Shown: positions 1-6,200 of the stretch, piece by piece | Layout of the letters: every line of letters starts with the position of its first letter | Numbering within the stretch: position 1 is the first letter of the stretch | From: Bacteroidales bacterium | GTDB taxonomy: Bacteria > Bacteroidota > Bacteroidia > Bacteroidales > JAADGE01 | Length of the DNA stretch: 6,941 nucleotides | NCBI GenBank assembly: GCA_024762915.1 | Contig: JANTGL010000142.1 | Coordinates: 1 to 6,941, forward strand | Reading direction: 5' to 3' | Notes under the pieces: generated by a model | What the model was told of the DNA's origin: nothing | The model's database searches: none | Seen by the model: only the letters and a program-made list of their open reading frames with translations | Made by a program: the position numbers and the translations under genes

Positions 1-189
1 ACTTTCTTGTTTATAAAAATGATTATTTTTATATTCTTCAGCTTTATCTTTTAAAGAAGTTAAGTTAGCGGAATCCTGTCTGGATAAATGAAATTTTTGA
101 TTTTGTGCTTTTAAATTAGGACTCAAAATTCCGATTATAAAAACAAAAGCACACACTTTTGTTATAATTCTGATTTTATATGTTCGCAT
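1..189 (-). CDS. Exported protein, N-terminal part only (possible TPR sensor)
   Basis: Reading the minus strand from ATG at 189 gives 63 uninterrupted codons to the window edge, so only the N-terminus is present. Residues 1-30 look like a Sec signal peptide: basic start (MRTYKIRIITK), hydrophobic core (VCAFVFIIGIL), then SPNLKAQ with a likely cleavage near the Ala-Gln. The mature start is polar and helical and contains LTSLKDKAEEYKNNHFYKQ, which resembles the beginning of a TPR array. The large phosphatase at 3220 begins in the same way (signal peptide, then a DSL/KAL helical segment), so this may be another TPR-type sensor kinase or phosphatase, but no catalytic domain is visible. It lies 96 nt downstream of the CZB gene on the same strand and has its own promoter-like sequence in that gap. 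The exported reading frame is well supported; the function is not. Confidence 0.7.
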   Translation of the reverse strand, partial: MRTYKIRIITKVCAFVFIIGILSPNLKAQNQKFHLSRQDSANLTSLKDKAEEYKNNHFYKQES

Positions 190-208
190 AAATTTGTTTT
201 AAAAAACT

Positions 209-266
209 CAAAATTATATTCATTCCGATAATTTTAATAATAATTCGGTTAGCAAAAGGTTAACAA
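209..266 (-). promoter_or_regulatory. Promoter with upstream direct-repeat element for the exported-protein gene
   Basis: On the minus strand, TAATTTTG (216 to 209) matches the Bacteroidota -7 consensus TAnnTTTG and lies 19 nt before the ATG at 189. No TTG is found at the usual -33 distance. Upstream is TTGTTAACCTTTTG (266 to 253) followed by CTAACC, which gives two TAACC half-sites about one helical turn apart. The second TAACC ends exactly 30 nt before the -7 box. The same arrangement occurs at 1225-1281 in front of the second SiaC gene, which suggests a common activator. The -7 match alone would be weak in such AT-rich DNA; the duplicated layout is what supports it. Confidence 0.5.
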
Positions 267-285
267 AAAAACAATCAGTAAAAAA

Positions 286-687
286 TTACAGAACATTTTC
301 TAATTCAGCCAATTTTCCCAATAATTCTTTTGATATATTTTTTAATTCATCAATAGATGCGTTAAATTCTTTTTGCTTTGGGGAATCCCGCAAAGTAATA
401 TCGTCAAAAAAACCTTCAGCAGAAAGTTTTTCAAATTCATTAAAAATTTCATTATATTTATCATGTAATTTTTTATGAATACCGTCTATTGCTTTATAGG
501 ATTCTAAATGATTATTTTCTTGTCCCGCACCGTAATACCATTTTCCGAAAGTGCATTCGGTATGTTTTTTAGGAACACTTGAATCACCCGGGTCCGTACC
601 TATTGAAAGAGCCATGGCATTAGCAAACCAAAGCACATGGGCATTTTTGGCTTTATTTATCTCATTTATAATTTCGAGTTTATCCAT
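286..687 (-). CDS. Stand-alone CZB (chemoreceptor zinc-binding) domain protein
   Basis: A 133-residue cytoplasmic protein with no signal peptide that consists almost entirely of a CZB domain. The family ligands are visible: His17 in AHVLW, Cys45 in CTFGKWYYG, and His71 and His75 in IHKKLH, giving the 3-His/1-Cys zinc site of this family. The domain ends near residue 80 and is followed by an amphipathic helical tail (residues 80-133) rich in Glu, Lys and Leu. CZB domains usually sit at the ends of chemoreceptors or diguanylate cyclases (E. coli DgcZ), where zinc binding, or oxidation of the zinc-bound Cys, changes the output; here there is no fused output domain, so it probably acts through a partner. 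The frame can be extended 3 codons upstream to a TTG, but the ATG at 687 behind an A-rich leader is the likelier start. It is divergent from the first SiaC gene and precedes the exported-protein gene. Confidence 0.88.
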   Translation of the reverse strand: MDKLEIINEINKAKNAHVLWFANAMALSIGTDPGDSSVPKKHTECTFGKWYYGAGQENNHLESYKAIDGIHKKLHDKYNEIFNEFEKLSAEGFFDDITLRDSPKQKEFNASIDELKNISKELLGKLAELENVL

Positions 688-741
688 TTTTATCAAATTT
701 TATTATCGTAAATCAATATATTTATTTATCTTTATCAATGA

Positions 742-749
742 CAAAAATA
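742..749 (-). promoter_or_regulatory. Candidate -7 box for the CZB gene
   Basis: TATTTTTG on the minus strand fits TAnnTTTG and lies 54 nt before the CZB start at 687. There is no TTG at the expected -33 distance, and the region is nearly all A and T, so a chance match is quite possible. Confidence 0.2.
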
Positions 750-822
750 TTATTTTTATTTAATATTTAAATATATTAATACATAAATGTTTTAAAATAT
801 CCTTTAATTTTAATTTTCTTTT

Positions 823-830
823 TAACTTTG
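823..830 (+). promoter_or_regulatory. Candidate -7 box for the first SiaC gene
   Basis: TAACTTTG fits the Bacteroidota -7 consensus and lies 24 nt before the ATG at 855, in the 167-nt divergent gap. No -33 TTG is seen, and the TTAACC direct-repeat element found upstream of the second SiaC gene is absent here, so the two SiaC genes may be controlled differently. Confidence 0.35.
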
Positions 831-854
831 TGAAAAATTAAACTCTTATTTATA

Positions 855-1223
855 ATGATAATTCCGGAAACATCGGGTAGTCCTTATGTCAAACTTTCTG
901 CGGAAGAATGTTGTTTTGAAATTAAAGGAAATTCTTTTTCAAATATTATTAATGAAATTTATGAAAAAATTCTGACATGGATTGATGAAGAAATGCCTAA
1001 AATAGATTGTAACATTGAATGTATTTTTAATTATTACGTATCAAACAGCGTTACTTATAAAAATGTTCTTGTTATAATGACAAAATTTGCCGAATTAAAA
1101 GAACAAGGCAAAAAAATACAGATTATCTGGTATTACAATAAGGATGATGAAGACAGTTTAGCAATTGGTGAAGATATTGAAGAATTGTTTAACTTACCTG
1201 TTAAATTTATAGAAAACGAATAA
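855..1223 (+). CDS. SiaC-family (DUF1987) regulatory phosphoprotein, paralogue 1
   Basis: A 122-residue soluble protein with the layout of the SiaC/DUF1987 family: an N-terminal TSGSPYV segment (residues 6-12), FEIKGNSF (21-28), an ILTWIDEE helix (39-46), the central SNSVTYKNVL segment (63-72), and the hallmark IIWYYNKDDED (90-100) followed by GEDIEELF (105-112). In Pseudomonas, SiaC is switched by phosphorylation of a Thr in an N-T-S-S motif (kinase SiaB, phosphatase SiaA) and controls the diguanylate cyclase SiaD. The matching segment here is Asn64-Ser65-Val66-Thr67, so a Ser replaces the usual Thr and Thr67 lies two residues later. Cys19, Cys52 and Cys56 recur in paralogue 2, and the two proteins are about 45% identical in a hand alignment. 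The ATG at 855 is the only sensible start. The family assignment is strong; the partner and output are inferred. Confidence 0.87.
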   Translation: MIIPETSGSPYVKLSAEECCFEIKGNSFSNIINEIYEKILTWIDEEMPKIDCNIECIFNYYVSNSVTYKNVLVIMTKFAELKEQGKKIQIIWYYNKDDEDSLAIGEDIEELFNLPVKFIENE

Positions 1224-1224
1224 A

Positions 1225-1281
1225 TTGTTAACCTTTTGTAACCTCTTCTATTATTATTCCGTATAATAAGATTTAATTTTG
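1225..1281 (+). promoter_or_regulatory. Promoter with upstream direct-repeat element for the second SiaC gene
   Basis: TTGTTAACCTTTTG (1225-1238) is followed immediately by TAACC (1239-1243), giving two TAACC half-sites with a 10-bp period. Exactly 30 nt later comes TAATTTTG (1274-1281), a match to the -7 consensus, which is 35 nt before the ATG at 1317. The element would lie at roughly -42 to -60, a usual place for an activator. The same 14-mer and the same 30-nt spacing occur at 209-266 on the other strand. It starts two bases after the first SiaC stop codon, which suggests that the second SiaC gene has its own promoter. Confidence 0.5.
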
Positions 1282-1316
1282 CAAACCATTTATTAATCAA
1301 AATAGTATCCGATAAT

Positions 1317-1703
1317 ATGTTAAAATTTGAAGCAACTAAAACAAGTCCGTATGTGAACATTTCGATTGAAGATTGTATTTTTGAAATAACCGGTCTTTCG
1401 TATGCAAATAATACCGACATTTTTTTCAAGCGGATCATTGATTATATTGATTCGGAATTTTCAAATCTTGATTGTCATTTAAATTGTAAATTTTATCTCA
1501 CTGTTTTTAATAGTGTTACATATAAATACATTCTAAATATGATGGCTAAATTTATGATGCTTAATAAAAACGGAAAAAATATAACAGTAACATGGTATTA
1601 TGAAAAAGATGATGAGGATAATTTGGAAAATGCAGAAGATATAAGCAGATTGTTTAATATTCCGTTTAATTTTAAAGAAAAAAACGATACTAAAGATGTT
1701 TAA
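1317..1703 (+). CDS. SiaC-family (DUF1987) regulatory phosphoprotein, paralogue 2
   Basis: A 128-residue paralogue of the preceding gene. It keeps TSPYV (residues 9-13), FEITGLSY (22-29), the FNSVTYKYIL segment (64-73) and VTWYYEKDDED (91-101) followed by AEDISRLF (106-113). The phospho-switch region is Asn65-Ser66-Val67-Thr68; the six residues NSVTYK are identical in the two paralogues, although overall identity is only about 45% by hand. Cys20, Cys53 and Cys57 match cysteines of paralogue 1. The acidic Gly-Glu-Asp found after DDED in paralogue 1 is Ala-Glu-Asp here, and there is a short charged tail (KEKNDTKDV). The presumed role is a phosphorylation-controlled partner protein like Pseudomonas SiaC. 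Having two versions suggests different partners or a competing pair. The 93-nt gap upstream holds its likely own promoter; 165 nt separate it from the first hemerythrin gene. Confidence 0.87.
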   Translation: MLKFEATKTSPYVNISIEDCIFEITGLSYANNTDIFFKRIIDYIDSEFSNLDCHLNCKFYLTVFNSVTYKYILNMMAKFMMLNKNGKNITVTWYYEKDDEDNLENAEDISRLFNIPFNFKEKNDTKDV

Positions 1704-1868
1704 AAATTAATTGTTCGGACAACCGTTATTCTGTCGGGATGACCTGTTTAACAATCAAGATTAACAGCTTATTTAAATGATAAAAAAACTAAATGCAATA
1801 TTTCTCTTCGCAGAAGCTCAAAAATACAATACATTAAAGAAAATTAAATTGAAATTAACAAATTAAAA

Positions 1869-2273
1869 ATGGAAGAAAAGAAAATTTTAATCAGATGGAA
1901 TTCGACCTATGAATTAGGTGTAAAAGAAATTGATGAACAACACATGAAATTGGTTGATATTATCAATGATTTTTACAATGCCTTTGCAACCGCTCAGGCA
2001 CATGAAAAAATCGGTGATATTATTGGTGAATTAGTCAATTATACCGTATTTCATTTTACCTCTGAAGAAGAAATCTTCAGCAATTCAAACTATCCCGATA
2101 CAGAAAAACACAAATCAACACATAAAGAATTTGTTGACGAAATGAAACGTTACCATCAAGAAGTTAAAGACGGTAATATGACAACAACCTATGATTTAAT
2201 GACTTTCCTGAGAGATTGGCTGATTAAACATATAATGGGAACTGACAGAAATTATCTTCCTTATATTAAATAA
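1869..2273 (+). CDS. Bacteriohemerythrin 1 (single-domain diiron protein)
   Basis: A 134-residue single-domain hemerythrin, the usual length for bacterial stand-alone members, with no signal peptide. All seven diiron ligands are present at the family spacing: His25 (DEQH), His62 and Glu66 (HFTSE), His81 and His85 (HKSTH), His121 and Asp126 (HIMGTD). The N-terminal Trp10...Tyr14-x-x-Gly17 and the FLRDWLIKHI helix are also typical. Such proteins reversibly bind O2 (some also react with NO) and act as stores, carriers or sensors. No output domain is attached. The 165-nt gap upstream contains no clear -7 box and no convincing terminator for the second SiaC gene, so the transcript start is undecided. 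The next hemerythrin starts 21 nt downstream, so the two are very probably co-transcribed. Confidence 0.93.
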   Translation: MEEKKILIRWNSTYELGVKEIDEQHMKLVDIINDFYNAFATAQAHEKIGDIIGELVNYTVFHFTSEEEIFSNSNYPDTEKHKSTHKEFVDEMKRYHQEVKDGNMTTTYDLMTFLRDWLIKHIMGTDRNYLPYIK

Positions 2274-2294
2274 TAATCTTTACAATAAGAAAAA

Positions 2295-2699
2295 ATGACA
2301 GAAAATCTGATAAATTGGAACGAATCCTATTCCGTCGGTAATGCGGAAATGGATGAACAACATAAACAATTAATCAATATTATTAATAAACTCTTTAATT
2401 CGTTTAAAGACGGAAATGCTCAAAGCATTTTAGATGAAATTTTACAAGAAATGATTGATTATGCTAATTTTCATCTTAATTCCGAAGAAAAATTAATGTT
2501 TAAATACGATTATCCGGAAAAAGAAAAACACGAAGAAATTCATCAATCTTTCAGAAACAAAATTGAAGAATTAAATAAAATGTTAAATTCAGGATCAAAA
2601 GATGCACATTATCAATTAATTGAATATTTAAAAAATTGGTGGACCAATCACATTTTGGTTGAAGATAAAAAGTATTTACCGTATTTAGCAAATAAATAA
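2295..2699 (+). CDS. Bacteriohemerythrin 2 (single-domain diiron protein)
   Basis: A 134-residue tandem paralogue of the preceding gene. The full ligand set is kept: His23 (DEQH), His60 and Glu64 (HLNSE), His79 and His83 (HEEIH), His119 and Asp124 (HILVED). Differences from its neighbours include Leu61 in place of Phe after the second ligand His and a double Trp (Trp115-Trp116) in the helix before His119; both lie close to the diiron site in family members and could change ligand access or autoxidation, which is inference. It starts 21 nt after hemerythrin 1. A strong hairpin follows it within 60 nt, so the transcript of hemerythrins 1 and 2 may end or be attenuated there. Confidence 0.93.
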   Translation: MTENLINWNESYSVGNAEMDEQHKQLINIINKLFNSFKDGNAQSILDEILQEMIDYANFHLNSEEKLMFKYDYPEKEKHEEIHQSFRNKIEELNKMLNSGSKDAHYQLIEYLKNWWTNHILVEDKKYLPYLANK

Positions 2700-2718
2700 T
2701 CTTTAAATACTTTAAGAT

Positions 2719-2756
2719 AAAGCGATTAATATTCGGGTTTCGGATTTAATCGTTTT
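2719..2756 (+). terminator. Hairpin with T-rich 3' arm between hemerythrins 2 and 3
   Basis: The arms 2719-2729 (AAAGCGATTAA) and 2746-2756 (TTAATCGTTTT) pair over 11 positions with one G-U. Inside, 2731-2735 (ATTCG) pairs with 2741-2745 (CGGAT), leaving a bulged T at 2730 and a five-base GGTTT loop: 16 pairs in all. The 3' arm ends in TTTT and is followed by ATTG, and the 5' arm begins with AAA, so it could act as an intrinsic terminator in either direction. It lies only 19 nt before the start of hemerythrin 3 with no clear promoter between, so partial termination (attenuation) or an mRNA-stability structure is as likely as a full stop. Confidence 0.5.
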
Positions 2757-2775
2757 ATTGTATAAACACATTACT

Positions 2776-3192
2776 ATGAGTAACGAATTTATAAGATGGA
2801 ATGATTTATATTCTCTCGGAATTGAGAAAATTGACAATCAACATAAAAAGTTAATCGAAATCATTAATAAAATATTTGATTTTTTATCCGAAGAGAAAGC
2901 CGAAGTAATAATTCCCGAAATTATCAAAGAACTAAAAGACTATACACAATATCATTTTAAAACAGAAGAAGACCTGTTTGAGCAATATGATTATCCGGAT
3001 ACCGAAGATCATAGGTTAAAACATCAAGAATTTATTGATATGATCGGAAAATGGTCAAACGAAATTAAAAACAATAAAAATATTCTTTACGAAATGATGA
3101 ATTTTCTTAGAAAATGGTTGCTTGAACACATATTACATGATGATAGAGCATACGGAAAATTTTTCAAGGATAATAATATTCAAATAAATTAA
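2776..3192 (+). CDS. Bacteriohemerythrin 3 (single-domain diiron protein)
   Basis: A 138-residue third tandem hemerythrin. The ligands are His23 (DNQH), His60 and Glu64 (HFKTE), His79 and His83 (HRLKH), His118 and Asp123 (HILHDD). The frame is open further upstream to a TTG at 2758, but that TTG lies at the end of the hairpin described at 2719-2756; the ATG at 2776 gives the usual N-terminus (MSNEFIRWN) that matches the two paralogues, so it is the chosen start. It has a slightly longer polar C-terminus (GKFFKDNNIQIN). It ends 27 nt before the sensor phosphatase, so it is the hemerythrin most likely to be co-transcribed, and perhaps to function, with that protein. That gap contains a small hairpin (3198-3203 with 3207-3212) without a T tract. 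Confidence 0.92.
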   Translation: MSNEFIRWNDLYSLGIEKIDNQHKKLIEIINKIFDFLSEEKAEVIIPEIIKELKDYTQYHFKTEEDLFEQYDYPDTEDHRLKHQEFIDMIGKWSNEIKNNKNILYEMMNFLRKWLLEHILHDDRAYGKFFKDNNIQIN

Positions 3193-3219
3193 AACAAAGA
3201 TTTTGTAAATCTGTTTAAA

Positions 3220-6200
3220 ATGAATAAAACGACACAAATATTACTGATAATTTTAACATTATCATTTACTCAAAAATCACTTTCTCAAATAACCGGTAAA
3301 ACCGACAGTTTAGAACTTGCATTTGAGCAGTCAAATAATGATTCGCTAAGAAATAAAGCCCTTAAAGATTTATATAATGAGTATTTAAAAGATAACCGGG
3401 GAATGGCAATAAATACGGCCAAAAACGGTATTGAAATCTTTAAAGAAACCAATACTGAAGAAGCTTTTTTCTGGTATAATAAATTAGGGTCAATTTATTT
3501 AGAACAAGGTTTTTACACTTTAGCACTAAATACGTTCTCAGATGCTTTAAAACTTTCCGAAAATGATAACTCGAAAACGGCATATACACTTTTAAATATT
3601 GCGAAAATTTACTATTATAAAGAAAATTACGAAAAAAGCATTGAAATTTATAAAAATGCTTTAGCCGAATTTAAAATATTAAAAGAAAAAAACAGTAATG
3701 ATGCCTCTATCGGAATTGCAAAAACATACAATAAATTAGCCATTGTTTATGAATCAGAAGGCGACTTAAAAACATCAAAAGAATATTTTATTAAAGCGCT
3801 AAATCTGCGGTTAAAGATTGACAGTAAGAAAGATATTGCCGATTCATATACATCTCTCGGATATTTTTCAAATGTTATTCAAAAATACGACAGTGCATTA
3901 TATTATTTTTCCAAAGGAACAGAAATTTGCAAAACCTATAACAATTATGATTACTTTGTTGATTTACATCTTTTCAGAAGCAAAACTTTCAATTCCCTTA
4001 ACCAAACTGAAAAGGCTTATAATGATATAGATACGGCATTTCAATACGCCTTAAAAAATAATAAATTCGACTTAGCAAAAATCTATTACTACAGGGCATT
4101 AGCAGATACAAGTAATAAAAAGTATCCCGCTTTTTTAAAAGACATTAATAAAAGTATTCAATATACTGATTCTTTCAATATTTTATCACTTAAAAATAAA
4201 GCGCTTAAGTTAGCCGTAACAGAGTCCGTAAAACAAAATGATTATACAAAAGCTTTTCAATTTCAACAAAGCTACACACAAAATATTCAAACAAATGAAG
4301 CCGAAAAATTAATTCAATTAGAACAAAATATAGATTTAGAAACACAAAAACAAAAAAACATTGAGCTGATAAAAGATAAAAAAGGATTGGAAAAAAATCT
4401 GACATTATACCAAATGGGTATAGCTACGGGTATTTTGCTAATTTTATTTTTAATACTGTCATTTTATTTTAATTCAAAGAAAAATAAAAGAATTAAAGAA
4501 ACTCTAAAATTAGCCGAAGAAAGAAAAACAGAAGCGGAAAAAGCCAAAAAAGAACTCGAAGATTCAACGGAACTTATTCGTTCTCAAGCAGCTTTAGCCG
4601 AAATTTTAAGAAATGTTACAGGAAAAGAACGTTCAATTGAAGATTTTTTACAAGATGCTTTAAATAAATTACTGGCTCTTCCTTGGCTGGATGTTGTTTC
4701 AAAAGGATCTGTTTTCCTTACAACCGATGACGGCAATTTAAAAATGGTTGCCGAAAAAGATCTCGGTGAGGTAGCCGTAAGATGTGCTTTAATTAAACCG
4801 GGAGAATGCCTTTGCGGAAAAGCACTTTCTGAAAAACGTATGCAATTTTGCAATCACATCGATCATAATCATGAAATTCGATTTCAAAATATGACCGAAC
4901 ACGGGCATTATAATCTTCCGATTATTATGCAGGATGAAGTTTTGGGTGTCTTAAATCTCTATACGGCTCATGAACATAAAAAAAATGATTTTGAAATTAA
5001 ATTTTTAAAAATTGTTTGTGATACACTGGCTTCGGTAATTAATCGAAAAAAAGCACAAGACGAAATTATTCATGCAAAACAAGAAATTGAAAAACACAAA
5101 GCAGAACTTGAAAAGAAGAATAAAGCAATCCGATTATATTCTACACAATTAGAACAAAAAAACAGAGAACAAGAAATCTTGAACCAAACAGTTCTTGCTC
5201 AAAAAAGAAATGTAGAAAAAAAACAAAAAGAAACTGAAGATTATGCACAAAAACTCGAAAAACAAGCAAAAGCACAAGAAGCATTAAATCAGCAATTATT
5301 TTCTCAAAAAATGGAAGTTGAGCAGCAAAAAGCTGAAGTTGAAGAATATGCAAAACAAATTGAAAAACAAGCAAAAGAGCAAGAAGCTTTGAATCAACAA
5401 TTGTTTGCACAAAAATTGGAAGTTGAACAACGAAATACAGAAGTAGAAGAATATTCTAAAATACTTGAAGAAAAAGCAAAAGAACAAGAAGCTCTTAATC
5501 AACAATTATTTGCTCAAAAACTTGAAGTTGAGCAACGAAACTCGGAAGTTGAGCTTTATTTAAATCAAATTGAAGAACAGAAAAAAGAACAAGAAACTCT
5601 TAACCAAAAATTATTTGCACAAAAATTAGAAGTAGAGCAACGAAACTTTGAAGTTGAACAATATTCTGAACAAATAGAAGACAAAGCAAAAGAACAAGAA
5701 GCTCTTAACCAACAACTATTTGCACAAAAACTGGAAGTTGAACAGCGAAATTTTGAAGTTGAACTTTATTCAAAGCAACTTGAGGAGAAAGCCAAAGAAC
5801 AAGAAGCTCTTAACCAACAACTATTTGCACAAAAACTGGAAGTTGAACAACGAAATTCTGAAGTTGAACAATACTTGAAACAAATTGAAGATCAAAAAAA
5901 GGAACAAGATGCTTTAAATCAAAAATTGTTTGCACAAAGTTTGGAAGTTGACCAACGCAGAATGGAAATTGAAATGTATTCTAAAGAAATTGAAGAATTG
6001 AAAGAAAAAGCTGAAGGTACTTTAGAGCATTTAAACGATTCCATAAATTATTCAAAATACATCCAAACATCATTACTTCCTGAATTTTCCTATATTAAAG
6101 AAAACTTACCCGGCGATTTCTTTATTTATTTTAATCCGAAAGAAACCATCGGAGGTGATTTTTATTATTTCAAACGAACCGGCGATTGGCTAATTTTCGC

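Noticed and set aside
551..763. Plus-strand open frame opposite the CZB gene
   Set aside because: The opposite strand encodes a clear CZB domain with all zinc ligands; the sense product ends in low-complexity Ile/Phe sequence from AT-rich DNA.
1748..1766. TTAACA direct repeats upstream of hemerythrin 1
   Set aside because: The period is 13 bp, the half-site differs from TAACC, and no -7 box lies 30 nt downstream, so it does not match the element shared by the other two promoters.
1777..1866. 29-codon ORF (MIKKLNAIFLFAEAQ...) ending 2 nt before hemerythrin 1
   Set aside because: Short, Lys/Asn-rich and of the size expected by chance in AT-rich spacer; no recognisable motif. A translated leader cannot be excluded, but nothing supports it.
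2758..2775. Upstream TTG start for hemerythrin 3
   Set aside because: It overlaps the end of the hairpin region and adds six residues absent from the two paralogues; the ATG at 2776 aligns with their starts.
3192..3216. Small hairpin between hemerythrin 3 and the phosphatase gene
   Set aside because: Six-pair AT-rich stem (AGATTT/AAATCT) with a 3-nt loop and no T tract; too weak to call a terminator.
5141..5505. Open minus-strand frames opposite the coiled-coil region
   Set aside because: They arise from the repetitive GAA/CAA/AAA codons read in antisense; the products are Phe/Leu-rich low-complexity strings with no domain.
5170..6009. Regular direct repeats that might suggest a CRISPR array or minisatellite
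   Set aside because: Units are contiguous 105-bp coding repeats without unique spacers, all in one frame of a heptad coiled coil.
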